DNA from: Angomonas deanei
Lineage: Eukaryota; Euglenozoa; Kinetoplastea; Trypanosomatida; Trypanosomatidae
Direction: 5' to 3'
DNA: 64,000 bases
Assembly: GCA_903995115.1 (NCBI GenBank)
Contig: LR877170.1
Coordinates: 310,001 to 374,000 of the forward strand
Position numbers and translations under genes: made by a program. Positions within the stretch are counted from its first letter, which is position 1; each line of letters begins with the position of its first letter. The notes below the pieces were generated by a model. It had not been told where the DNA came from. It did no database searches and worked only from the letters and a program-made list of their open reading frames with translations. Below, one piece after another: positions 28,745-39,500 of this stretch.

Positions 28745-29446
28745 TTAGTTCTCCATTGCTTTCGCGATCTCCTCCGCTTTCCACGTCTGCTTCAGACGGT
28801 CGCTCTGACGCGCCTTGTGCACCCTGGGATTGAAGTAGTACGGTTTTCCGTCATACTTTTCATCCGCCGTCATCACCCACAACTGAGCGTCGTACTGCTT
28901 CCCCTTCGTGTCCTTCATGTGGAAGAGAGAAATATGGCCAGGGCGGCAGTGCTTCGCGATGAGGTCGCGAACGCCTTGGATGGTGTTGGTGTACTCCTTC
29001 TCTATACCGACCAGCTCGTGATTAATGTCGATTCCCACCTGGAACGCCGGACCCTCATCGAAGACGCCGTCGACCACCAAACTACCTTCCACAATATTAT
29101 CGGCGAGAGAGAAGCCAATGAACGGACGGGCCTTTTCCTCCTCCTTGGGCGCCACCATCTGGCGCATCCTTTCCTGGTAGTCCTTGTTGTACTTTGTCGC
29201 TGCCGCCTCGACGGTCTGCGCCTCCTTCTTGTTCATGGAGGACTCCAGTGCGTCGGGGGTGGCCCGCTTGACAGGGGCAGGCGCACTCTCCGCCTTCTTG
29301 CTCGGTTGGTTGCTCTTGGCGCCGTTTCCCTTATTCAGATACCGGTACGAGAGCCACCCGAACAACGCGAGGAGAAGAACGACCACCACGGAGCGGTTAC
29401 TGGAACCGTTTTGTTTGACGATAGCCTGCTCAGCGGGTGTAGACAT
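28745..29446 (-). CDS. Membrane-anchored PDZ-like protein, short paralog
   Basis: 233 residues. An N-terminal single membrane helix (SVVVVLLLALFGWLSYRYL) is followed by a low-complexity linker and a C-terminal PDZ-like domain at about 105-185. The domain has FIGFSLADNIVEGSLVVDGV, then GPAFQVGIDINHELVGIE, with the usual PDZ order of a carboxylate-binding loop, strand and helix. An extra conserved module follows (QLWVMTADEKYDGKPYYF). The same PDZ plus tail module ends the neighbouring 1,068-residue protein, so the two are local paralogs. Role unknown; a membrane-tethered scaffold is the natural guess. Confidence 0.8.
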   Translation of the reverse strand: MSTPAEQAIVKQNGSSNRSVVVVLLLALFGWLSYRYLNKGNGAKSNQPSKKAESAPAPVKRATPDALESSMNKKEAQTVEAAATKYNKDYQERMRQMVAPKEEEKARPFIGFSLADNIVEGSLVVDGVFDEGPAFQVGIDINHELVGIEKEYTNTIQGVRDLIAKHCRPGHISLFHMKDTKGKQYDAQLWVMTADEKYDGKPYYFNPRVHKARQSDRLKQTWKAEEIAKAMEN

Positions 29447-29661
29447 TTTTTTTTTTTTTTGAAGGAATGGTTGGACAAATAAAGTTTTTTTTCTTAGTTT
29501 TATGGGAGAAGAGGAAGGGGAAACGAAATGTCATGAACGGCAAATATAAAAAGAAAAGAAAGTACCCGCACATATAGAAACGAGCATCAGGTGTTAATTT
29601 TTTTCGCTATTGATTATTACAAACATTCTCTACTTGCCTTTACGTTGGCACTAATACGCCT

Positions 29662-32600
29662 CTACCGCGTTCCCCGGGACGGTGTGGTGGAGTCCGTGTG
29701 ATGACCTCTCCTCTCCCGCATCTCTGCCGCGGGCATTCGGGCAGCCGCGGGAGAGGTAGACGGGGAAGTGGACTCCACCCTAGATCTGCTCCGCCTCGGC
29801 GTCGTGGAGGTGGCGGCTCTCGGGGTCTCCAGTAGCTCTGGCCCTTCTACCACCGTTTTTTTCACATCGCTCTCAATTCTTTCGTGCTTTCGTACATCGA
29901 AAAAGTAGGGCTGGCCCATGTGCTGACGGTCAGCCGTCATGATCCACAGGGCTACGGTATACTGCTTGTTCTCCGGGGAAATAAGGGTGATGGGGGTGAC
30001 TCTACCGCATCTACAACGGCGGGTCACCACGTCACGGGCGTCGTCTATTGTTCGAACCTCCACCCCCTCAATACGCAGCAGCTTGTCGCCGATACGAATA
30101 CCGGTTTGGTACGCCGGTCCATCCTTGTACAAACCGTCCACCATGAGCACACCCTCCTTGACCACCTCCGCTAGTGAAAATCCGATAAACGGTGGTGGAG
30201 GGGGCAGGTTCTTGGCGGGGCCCACGTTTTGGCGCATGAGCTCCTTGTATTCGTCCGTGTAACTGTACGTGCGTGTCGCCGCCAGGACATCTTCCATGGC
30301 TCGCTCATCCTCGATGGCTAACGTTTTTTCGTGATCGTCTGCCTGCTGAGTGGCAATGTCTTGACGCTCCTTTGCTTCCTCCTTGGCCACATCATCCCGC
30401 GCGCGTTCTTCGTCCTTTTCCAGATTCGCCAGCGACGCGGCGTTTCGCGCGGCCTCGTTAGCCTTCGCTCTTCGCAAGCTTGGGCCGCTCTTCGCCGAAA
30501 TCAGCATGCGAGCAGACTTTTCTTCCTCTTCAATAGCAGCACGGTCCTGACTTTCCTGATCGGCCAAATCGTCTTTCTGTTGGAGCGCGTCTTTTTCTTT
30601 GGTGCCTTGATCTCTAATAGCAGAAGCGGCCTTCTTCTCCTCGTCAGCGATGGCGTCTCTCTCCGCCTTTTCTTCCTTTTGGATGTCCTTCATAGCGTCC
30701 GCAAACACCTTGTGCAGCTCGTCCGCCTCGGCACTCATTATGTCGTTCAATCCGTCCTTTTCGGCATCTTCAATGGCGTCACGGTCGTCCCTCTCCTGCT
30801 GTTCTAGGTCCTTTATGTTGGCATTAAGCGCTTCTTCCGCCGCCTTCTGCAGAGCCTGTTCAACTTGTTTCTTTTCGTCAGAGCACAAGTCGGCAATCTT
30901 GGCGAAGTCTGCTTGTTCCTCCTTGGCTATGGAATTTCTGTCCGCCTTTTCCTCTTTCTGAATCGCGTCCATGGCTCCCGAAAACACCTCGTGCAACTCC
31001 TCCGCCTCGGCACCCATCATGTCGTTAAAGGCATCATTCGCTTCGTCTTCGATGGCGTCGCGTTCATCCCTCTCTTGTTGCTCCAGGGCATTTACATTGG
31101 CAATAAACGCTTCCTCCTGGGCTTGCTCAATTTGGTTCTTTTCGTCCGAACATAATTTGTCAATATCGGAGAGTTCCCTTTGCTCCTCCTTGGCAATGGC
31201 GTCTCTCTCCGTCTTTTCTTCCTTTTGGATGTCGTCCATGGCGTGTGCAAACACCTCGTGCAACTCCTCCGCTGCGGTACTCATTATATCATTTAATCCG
31301 TCCTTTTCTTCGTCTTCAATGGCATCGCGCTCGTCCCTTTCCTGTTGTTCTAGGGCCTTTATGTTGGCGTTAAGCGCTTCTTCGGCTGCCTTTTGGAGGG
31401 CTTGCTCAATTTTCTTCTTTTCGTCCGAACATAAATCGGCAATCTTGGCGAAGTCTGCTTGCTCCTCCTTGGCTATGGAATCTCTTTCTGCCTTTTCTTC
31501 TTTTTGGATCGCGTCCATACCGCCCGAAAACACCTCGTGCAACTCCTCCGCCTCGGCACTCAGCATGTCGTTAAAGGCATCATTCGCTTCGTCTTCGATG
31601 GCGTCGCGCTTGTCTTGTTCTTCTTGAACTAACGCTTCGATGAGCTGTTTGTTGGTTATTTCTTGACAGTCCGCTACGGCACGCTCTACAATTTCATCCA
31701 TGGCATCGTTTTGCTCGTCTTCTATTTGTCTCCGTTGTTGTAGTTCCTCCTTCAGTAGTTTTTTCAGTTCGTCCCCAACACGGGAGCACTCTTGCTCATA
31801 TTGAATGACCATTTCCTTTTCCGCCGCCTCAGCCTTTTTCAGAGCATTGCGAGCATCACTTTCGTCGTTGACGATGGCGTTTCGTGCTTCCTCCTCGTCC
31901 TTCGTCAACTGCTCCATTTTTCGATAAAAAGCTTGGGTGTCGTTCAGCGCCTTGTCCCGATCGTTTGTGCAGGATCGTCGCTCAGACTCTTCTTCCTTTT
32001 GGATCTCCGCTCTGCGCTTTGCCTCGTCGTTGACCAGCCCATTGATCGCACAGTTTCCTAGCACCGTTCGAATTTCTTTTTTGCCCATCCGACGGATCGT
32101 GTCTTCTTCGGTGATGATGGAGATGCGCTCCATGCTCTCCGCGTTTATCACCGACTGTGTGTCTTCTTCAAACGTGACTTCGCATGGAGGGGGATCATCG
32201 ATTCTCACCGACACCCCGTCCGACGCTTCCTCGCGTTGAGTGCTTTCATCGGAGGTCGGGGGAAAGGTAGGACCCCTCATGGCCTGTGGAGTTCTGGACG
32301 GTGATCGGATCGCCTCCAACGCCTGGAGGCGCTCGTCGTTACGCTTGCGCACATACAGCACTAGCAGAAAGCAGCCGCAGGCTATGATGGGCAGCAGCCA
32401 CAGCGTGGCGATCATGGTGGGCATGACCGTTTTCTCTACTTCGCAAGGTCCCTTGACACCCAACGAGACCGCACTGCACAGTTGGGTGCAGCTGGACTCG
32501 GACCAGCAGAGAGAGGAGGAGAAGAGTTGATCCCCCAACGCGTTGGCCTCTACTGAAAACTTGACGACGGCAAGACCATCAAACACAATCTCACCGGATC

Positions 32601-32868
32601 GTGCCGTTATGGTTTTACTTTCCCCATTGAGAACGGCGGACAGTGTACCCTCGGGCGCGTCAGATGTGCACGTGCCGAGGCTGTAAACGATATTGTACTC
32701 TATGCCGGCCCAACTTCCAGTCGACGTGGACTTGCCGGAAAAACGATTGATGTCCACGTGACACAGGGGTACCGCCGGATCACTAGACACCGACAGAGAT
32801 CCCCATGCAAGGAGTAGGAGTGTTGCGCATGCAACTTTAGAAAACGATAAATTGCTGATAGACCACAT
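29662..32868 (-). CDS. Type I membrane protein with coiled-coil repeats and C-terminal PDZ-like domain
   Basis: 1,068 residues. A signal peptide (about 1-28, KVACATLLLLAWGSLSVSS) leads into a Cys-containing luminal or extracellular domain of about 120 residues. A membrane helix follows (about 151-172, MIATLWLLPIIACGCFLLVL). The cytoplasmic part is a very long charged coiled coil with about four copies of a ~90-residue unit, each containing E-x-x-E-R-D-A-I-[EA]-[DK]-E and L-C-S-D-E-K. A PDZ-like domain follows (about 886-985, FIGFSLAEVVKEGVLMVDGL, GPAYQTGIRIGDKLLRIEG) with the same tail module as its short neighbour. The C-terminus is basic and Ser/Thr-rich. This layout suits a link between membrane and cytoskeleton; that is inference. 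Confidence 0.85.
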   Translation of the reverse strand: MWSISNLSFSKVACATLLLLAWGSLSVSSDPAVPLCHVDINRFSGKSTSTGSWAGIEYNIVYSLGTCTSDAPEGTLSAVLNGESKTITARSGEIVFDGLAVVKFSVEANALGDQLFSSSLCWSESSCTQLCSAVSLGVKGPCEVEKTVMPTMIATLWLLPIIACGCFLLVLYVRKRNDERLQALEAIRSPSRTPQAMRGPTFPPTSDESTQREEASDGVSVRIDDPPPCEVTFEEDTQSVINAESMERISIITEEDTIRRMGKKEIRTVLGNCAINGLVNDEAKRRAEIQKEEESERRSCTNDRDKALNDTQAFYRKMEQLTKDEEEARNAIVNDESDARNALKKAEAAEKEMVIQYEQECSRVGDELKKLLKEELQQRRQIEDEQNDAMDEIVERAVADCQEITNKQLIEALVQEEQDKRDAIEDEANDAFNDMLSAEAEELHEVFSGGMDAIQKEEKAERDSIAKEEQADFAKIADLCSDEKKKIEQALQKAAEEALNANIKALEQQERDERDAIEDEEKDGLNDIMSTAAEELHEVFAHAMDDIQKEEKTERDAIAKEEQRELSDIDKLCSDEKNQIEQAQEEAFIANVNALEQQERDERDAIEDEANDAFNDMMGAEAEELHEVFSGAMDAIQKEEKADRNSIAKEEQADFAKIADLCSDEKKQVEQALQKAAEEALNANIKDLEQQERDDRDAIEDAEKDGLNDIMSAEADELHKVFADAMKDIQKEEKAERDAIADEEKKAASAIRDQGTKEKDALQQKDDLADQESQDRAAIEEEEKSARMLISAKSGPSLRRAKANEAARNAASLANLEKDEERARDDVAKEEAKERQDIATQQADDHEKTLAIEDERAMEDVLAATRTYSYTDEYKELMRQNVGPAKNLPPPPPFIGFSLAEVVKEGVLMVDGLYKDGPAYQTGIRIGDKLLRIEGVEVRTIDDARDVVTRRCRCGRVTPITLISPENKQYTVALWIMTADRQHMGQPYFFDVRKHERIESDVKKTVVEGPELLETPRAATSTTPRRSRSRVESTSPSTSPAAARMPAAEMRERRGHHTDSTTPSRGTR

Positions 32869-33111
32869 ATTGTCGACCTGTTACTAAAGGGAGAAAGAGA
32901 GAGGGAAATTGGAATACGTTGAGGTGGTTTACGACGCAGGAGAAATCACACGCGAGGGTAAACAAATAATAATAATAATTATAAAGTATCGCTTCAGCAC
33001 TTCACTAGCTCCATAGAAGCAAGGGGTATATGTGAATATCAAAGCATAGAAGTTAACAGGAACATTTTCAGTCCAATAATAATAATAACGAAAATAATCA
33101 TTCGGTCACCT

Positions 33112-34516
33112 TTACCACTTTAAGCTGTGAACATTTCCCTCATCCATCATTTGCTCAAACTCCTTCTGTCGATCCCTGAACGTGCACACATACCACGAAT
33201 CGTCGAGTGACGCCATGTTATTTTGCAACGCATCGCGGGAGAATGGTCGTTCTTCAGCTCGGGGGCGCTTTGGAGAGCAGTTCTGTAGACCAGTTAAAAA
33301 AATCCGCATACACTTCGCCAGTACTTCCCTTCTGCTCTTCCGTCTCCCCTTCGTAACGTATTTGCCCACCCCCATTGAGGCAACCATTCGGGCACGCCAT
33401 CAGCTCAATAAATGTATAATCCCGGACGGAGGCTAACTTTTTATGCAGACCGCGTACAATGTTCTGAATTTGTTGAAACCCGTATGCGAGACACAATACT
33501 TGTCCAGGCAGTAGAGGCGTTTTTGCCTTCATCAGGTTGTGTTTTCTGCCCACCTCGTAAGCCACCTCCACCGGCTCCGTTCTGTCGGTGTTCGCTACAT
33601 TCTGGATGCACGCCAGGTGATAGCCATCGCTACTGCGCAAGTGACTCTCACTAGCGGAAGGGGGGTACGACAGGGCTAATTTTGTCGGGGAGGTGTACAA
33701 GGGAAGAAGGTCCGAATCTAACTCGCCATTCCACGCGTGTGTAACGGCATTGTCCATCTTTGGCGCTTCCTCGTTCATCCAATTCAGTAACTCCGATGTA
33801 CTGATGACGCAATCCGTGTAGTAATTACCGTTGGCGTCGCTATCCCGGGCTGCCTCGAGCTTTCGATCGAAGCATGGTTGAATAGACAGATGATACACAT
33901 CCGGTGAGATGACCTTCTTGGCATAACTCCCTGCAATCCCCTGAGGAGACAACACAGGGCAAAGTAAAGGGAGCAGCGCGGAGCCTTGCTTTTCACAGTA
34001 GCACACCCAACCAGGGCAGGCCGAAACAATGAGCGGTAGCCCTTCTTTTTGGCGGACACGACGCTGAAACTCCTCTGCTGTTTTCCTGGTGGATATGGAC
34101 TGAGCCCACAGTAAATCACACACGTAAAGTGGTGAGCCCTCCGCCCCTTTGCACACCTGACGCACGAAGCCAGAAATAACACGGTACGCTTCTGGAACGC
34201 TAACCCCCCAGTAGGTCGCTAGCGCCGTCGCCGACTGCGTGCTCACCGTCACCAGCCACGGTTTCTTCATATTTGCTGACCGCGCCCGCAAGATTTCCTC
34301 CTTACTCTGTGACGTGATCAGCACCGTTTCCGCCGTCGTCACACAGCCACTGCATGCCAGACAGTCTTGCAGCGTTATCTTCACTCTTTCCGGTGCCGCT
34401 CCCGACAAAGCGCCCCGCCCCGCCCCTTTGCCGAGTACGGTGGGTTTAATACACTCCGCCGAGGGGGCAATGTAGTCCATGCCCGCCAGCTGGAGGGAAG
34501 GTGAAAATGAATTCAT
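33112..34516 (-). CDS. NAR1: NAR1/CIAO3 (iron-hydrogenase-like CIA factor), one frame break
   Basis: Cytosolic iron-sulfur assembly factor that passes clusters to apo-proteins. The N-terminus (LQLAGMDYIAPSAECIKP) matches NAR1 and CIAO3. The first cluster site is the ECIKP cysteine plus QDCLACSGC. The second includes ACPGWVCYCEK, QPCFDRKLEA and ACPNGCLNGG. The main frame ends at 33254 after FNWSTELLSKAPPS. The natural C-terminus continues in the next frame (RAEERPFSRD onward) to a final HSLKW. The total span is 468 codons plus one base. The surplus sits at a G5 run (33261-33265, plus strand), a typical indel site. A terminal Trp is expected, since CIA factors and clients often end in an aromatic tripeptide signal. 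The splice acceptor leaves a 6-nt 5' UTR. Confidence 0.9.
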
Positions 34517-35242
34517 CTGTCACTGTGAGAAATAGTAATAGCAGAAGAAGGAAAAAAAAAAAAAAATCAGGAGGAAAAAGAGATTGTCACGCTAATGAAA
34601 ATGAACGCATCAGGCTTGCGCCTTCGATCATCTTACTGCATGAGATCAATACTGCTTTTTTATTTTTTTTTTAATATAGTTCATTGACAAACAGAATTCC
34701 TTTACAGTTTCTACCATGGGTAGCTGATTTTGATTGGCAAAGATCTTACAGTTTTCCTTTTTCTCACGAAATAATTTAAAATAGCAAAAAAAAAAAAAAA
34801 AAGACAGCATAGTAAAACAACGCAATTATTAAAACAGTGGTAAAATAAGTAAAAAAAAAAAAAGTTTTGAAATTAGTACGGCAAGCATCGTGATAGATAC
34901 CTCTTTCCACTTTTTCTAATATTCTTTTTCTCCAAATTCATTTTTGAGCCACAAAAATTGTGTGGTCTTGCTGTGACGTTTCTTGTATAGCTATACAGTT
35001 CGACTGTTTTTTTTTTTTTTAATATTGTTTTTTTATTTTATAAATATTTTATAAATATTTTTTTTTTTTTTGAAAAGAAACAACAACAAAACAACAAAAA
35101 AAATGCAACCAATACACGTAAAAAAGAGCAAAATAATGAAAGAAAAATTGTCAACGTGTGAAACTGAACACTCGCTCTTTTTTTCTTTTCTGTTCTTTCT
35201 TTTCAGTGAAAATGAAGAGGTGATTTCGGCAGTGATACAACT
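34517..35242. other. Long AT-rich intergenic region
   Basis: 726 bp with no supported gene. It holds the NAR1 leader at the left and then homopolymer-rich AT DNA. This includes several T/A runs of 11-18 and a short TTTTATAAATAT direct repeat near 35034-35058. The rightmost part should be the DSP 3' UTR. No RNA gene is visible. Confidence 0.55.
34523..34566 (-). promoter_or_regulatory. Trans-splice acceptor of NAR1
   Basis: On the minus strand T15 CCTTCTTCTGCTATTACTAT is followed by TTCTCAC and AG. The AG is 6 nt before the ATG, so the leader is very short. Confidence 0.6.
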
Positions 35243-36231
35243 CTAATCCGAGTCCGAGTCGTCACCGAATGCGTTTGCGGTTTTTCCTCTGTTGATGTGC
35301 ATTGGTGAGCACGGCTCCTCCTCCTCCTCGCTTTCCGCCGCCGCCGCCTCTGTGTGCGTGTCGTGACGCCACCGGTTGTCGGGGGAGTACTCGGACAGTG
35401 TATCACGAAATCCTAAATTAAAGTGAAACGCAGGGTCTTCGCATCGAAACGTAGTCGAGGGCGTTGGGGAAGGCTCCGGCCCTCCGTCGCCATCAGGTAC
35501 GCGATTACGATCGCTGGGCTACGGGAAATACCTCTCCGACAGTGGACTAGAGCCTTGGCGTGCTTCAAACGCGCCGTTTCCAGAAAGTTAAAAGCATCGT
35601 CCAGGACTTGCGTGATGTTCTGACTTTGAGCGTCCTTCAGCGGAATCCACTTGTTGTTTACACCCGGGACCGTTTCGAGGATGTCTTCGGGGTCGTGCTC
35701 AGCGGCAATGTTCAGCACATAGGTGATTCCATATTTGGCCAAAATGTCCGGATCTTGGGAGTCCTTCCACGATCCAACGTAAATGTGCTCCGTGATTTTG
35801 CTAATTGGATGACACGTCGCGGCGCTGCAGATGCAGGAGTCGGCCATGTCCAAGTCCGTGGTGCTCACCACCGCCTGTAGGTCAAACGCCGGGGGAAGGG
35901 CGTTCCCCTCCTTCATTCGTCGCAGCTTGGACATGGGAACGGCGGTGTCTACACTGGTGAAGGAGAGCACACTGGAGTTCGGCGCGCACAGGGACGGACC
36001 GTCAAAGCTGTCGCGTGATTCTCCATGCTCAAAAGAGGAGTTCTCGGACGACTCCTGCTTGCCAAAGGATTTGGATGGTTTCATGTGTGAATTAGACGCC
36101 TCGGACGGCTCGCACGACCCTTCGGCCCTGCGCTTCGTGGGGTGCGTGCTGCTCTGATTACTAGAGTTACTCTCTCTGCATCTTCTTCCTGATCCAGACC
36201 GTGTTGAAATTACGTCACAGTCTTGTAGCAT
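35243..36231 (-). CDS. Dual-specificity protein phosphatase, two frame breaks
   Basis: About 328 residues. The N-terminal ~140 residues are Ser-rich and disordered. The phosphatase domain then starts SKITEHIYVGSWKDSQD and includes YVLNIAAEHDP and the catalytic loop HCRRGISRS with Cys at about 231. It continues into LMATEGRS, which is interrupted. The expected rest, NALDYVSMRRPC and then FNLGFRDTLSEYSPDNRW, lies in the two other frames. The C-terminal acidic tail ends DDSDSD. The span is 329 codons plus two bases, so two single-base insertions would explain it, near 35466-35469 (G4) and 35418-35428. Two breaks within about 50 bp make real gene decay more plausible here than at the other broken genes. 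The catalytic loop is intact. Confidence 0.8.
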
Positions 36232-36550
36232 CCGAATCGTATGAAGTCAAATGAAGACACTGTGATCACAGAAATAGAAGCTTCACGAGTGGAATGATAA
36301 TAAGTTAGACACGCAAAAACAAGAAAGAAACCCAAAAAAAACTAAATACTACTTTTTTTTTTTTTGACAAAATAAATCGAAGGTAATAATATAATTTACT
36401 AATCTATTTTTTTTTTTTCTTCCTTTTTTTATTTTTTACTACTTCACGTGTCAAAAAATGGGTAGAAGGGAAGAAGGAAGAGTGAAACAAGACCGTCACC
36501 GACCACATGTTACCACAGATCCGCAACAACATCCTATAATAAAACAAAAA
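36232..36550. other. Intergenic region, DSP / zinc-finger gene
   Basis: 319 bp of AT-rich DNA with T12-type runs near 36354-36365 and 36406-36418. It should hold the DSP leader on the left and the zinc-finger 3' UTR on the right. Nothing else is seen. Confidence 0.5.
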
Positions 36551-39500
36551 CTAAAAACAAAAAAAAAATAAGTTCAAAAAAAAAATTAAGGGTAGTAAAT
36601 TCACTATGGAATGTAGCGTTTTTTCGTCTCCCTTCGCGGGCATATGGACGTTGGGGAGTTTGAGATGTTTTGCTGCTGTGGAATAACCAGCCTTCTCCAA
36701 TGCGGACGGCGAGGCACTCAGCAGCAGGGACTCCACCGCATCGAGACGGCTGCTCGGAGTCTCGCTGCACGAACCGCTGTCTGGGTAGTGCGTCGATATC
36801 TTGACAGCCGGCGGGTTGACGGGCGTAGTGTCGTTTTGTAGCGTCAGTGGTAACTCCATTTGGGGCACTTCGTGGCATTTGGCGCAAGGCACCGAGCGGG
36901 TGAGGTTTGTTTCATCGCAGTTACATCGGTATGGAGTGTAAACATGGCGTTCCGTACTATCCGTCTGTGCTCCTATGCAGCCTTGGGTGGTGCAGCCGCT
37001 CTCCCAGCTGGGGCACTGCTGACCACAGCAATGACACGCCCACACGTGAACGGTTCTGAGTGAAATCCCAGGCGCCAACGAGAGGCACACTTTGCAGCTA
37101 AACCCTGTATTATTAGCCTCGCCACACGTGTCGCACGACCAGCACTTTCCCTCCTCGAAAAAAATGGTGGACGGTCGTTTAGTGGAGCACGTGGAACAGG
37201 AATGCATATCGAGACGTTTGGCAGAAAGCAGTTTCCCGTCTTCACCCCGGATAGAGTTGTGCTCACCACAGTGGTGGCACGTCCACCACTTGTCCGCGAA
37301 GCTCTCGACGAAGGGCCCGACGAGGTAGCTCGTCTTGCTATGACACGTGTGGCATTCCTTACTGTTCGAAGGAATCAGCTGATGACAGCCAGGGCACTCC
37401 ACCACTCTCCCGTTCGTCAACGACGAGTGGTCCGCTGGATGGGGGTAGCTGCATTTGGAGCAGGCCTCTTCTTGGGGATTTAAAAGCTGCTTGCACTCTG
37501 TGCATTGCGCCTTGGGTGCCTGCTCGCACCAGGAACAGCTCCAGCAATACCGTCTGAGCGGACTATTCTGCTTTCCACACCCACACTGCCAAACAAAACT
37601 GCCTCGGGTGTATCCGCTGGAGGAATGACAACACTTTTTGCACGACGAGGACGTAGGTCCCGACAGCGAGTACTCTTTACATCCGTTGCAGAAATAGTAC
37701 AAGACGTCTGCGGCTGCCCCACGGAGCACTTCACCGCAATCTGTGCACACCTCACATTCCTCGGCAACTCGAGTGCTACTGTGCGCACACGCTTCGTGCC
37801 CGCTTTGTATCATACTAGCATCGCCGGCTCGCGACGGGTGAGGGCTTCCGCATCCAAGGCAGTAGGGCACCTCCACGCCGGACGTATTCTTCCATTGGCA
37901 GCTGCTGCACGACCACGAAAACCGAACCATTTCATTGCTCACACAGGCCGTGCAACTCGTTTGGGCACAATCCCAATTTTCAAACCCACAACCACAAGCC
38001 CAACGACTGCTCGTGTCACACGCTTCCGCCGTGGTATTGGCCAGGTGAAGCGAGTCCTTTTCCGCTCTCAGCACCCACAGTGGGTAAATTTGCTTATAGC
38101 TCAGTCGCAACGGCTGTCCTATCATTGTCGTCCAGTTTTCCAGCTCTTTTGAAAAGCGGTTGATTGATCGCGTCGCATTTCGGTTGGATTGCTTCAACTG
38201 ATTTACCTTGACAAAAAGATCGTACCCCGTATTGACTAAACCGTACAACGACGCTTTTCTCGACGCCGTCGTGTTGTCGCCCAGTGCCTCCCACATGGTG
38301 CGCATGGTATCCTTCTCTGGATGAAAGAGAAGATGAATAGACTCCTTCGAAATGTGGTCCCTCTCCTGCCTCAGAGAGTCGACAGAAGTCGCCACCGTGC
38401 AGACGTCAAAGTACCCCGAGAGGGAGCCGTAGTGGACCTTTTCTGTTTTGGACCACATGGTTTCCAGACTCACAGCCCTCAAATCAGCGAGCAGTTGCCA
38501 CGCCACGGCGGACGTGGTTTGGGGGTCCAGACAGCAGGAAAGGGCTGTGTCGAAGAAGCTGTCCATCAAGTGTCGAATGCACTCCATACACCGATAGCCT
38601 TCCTTGTTGTCATTCTTTATCCACATGCATACATTGATGCACTTTTGAAAGGCCTCCTTTGTGCTGGCCAAGTCGAACGGCCCACCTTGTAGACTGTCGT
38701 CGGTGGTCACATTTTTCAAAAGCAAGTAGGAGACGGCTAGTTTGGTGAACTGTAGCGTCATGGACCACTGCTCCTCGTGAGACTTGTTGGAGCAACGCCT
38801 CCCGGGGATTGTAACGAAAAACAGCCAAAGTTCATCGTCGTTCAGTAGACTCGTGCTATACGTCAGTCTAAAGGCGTGCTCCCCTTTCAAAGAAGGTCCC
38901 AATGCGTTGCGCAGCGTGCACAGAATTCTCTCCTCGCCCTCCACACAGATGAGAAATAAGTCCCCGAAGAGCTGCAGGCAGGAGTGCGTTCGATACTGTT
39001 TGCGCCACCGACGAACAATAATAGGAGGCAGTCGCGTGATGATTTTTTTACCGCCCTCGTTGCGGGAGGGAGGCTCCACCCGCTCTTGGATCGTGTTCAT
39101 CGTGTCGTAGAAGAGTCTAACCACCTTACTAAGATAGCGGTGGGCCTCCGTTAGTTTGCCGGAGTCCGTATTGAGCCAAGGGTTGGAGGATATCTTAAAT
39201 AGCATTTCGTGCCACAGTGGAATGTAGGTGAGTGGAAAATCCGATACCCCCTCGTGCTCTTTGAGTAGATACGTCACGACCTCTAGCCACGCAGTCGGTG
39301 GTGCGGTGACTAACGCCTCTACGGTGTAGCTGGCCACCTCTCCGCTTGGTCGAAGATTACTCAATGGGTGCTCTTCACGCGGTTGTACCTGTTCTTCATC
39401 TAATACAGTATCGTTCTCTGCAGGTTGCATTAGCAGGTTCCCAAACTCGAAGGACGGCGCAGCACGAATGGCTCTGTTCCTATCGGACGTCGACAGATAG

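Noticed and set aside
33254-33270. Programmed +1 frameshift at the NAR1 stop codon, as in Euplotes
   Set aside because: The other broken genes are not broken at stop codons and the NAR1 site has a G5 run. Sequence error is simpler.
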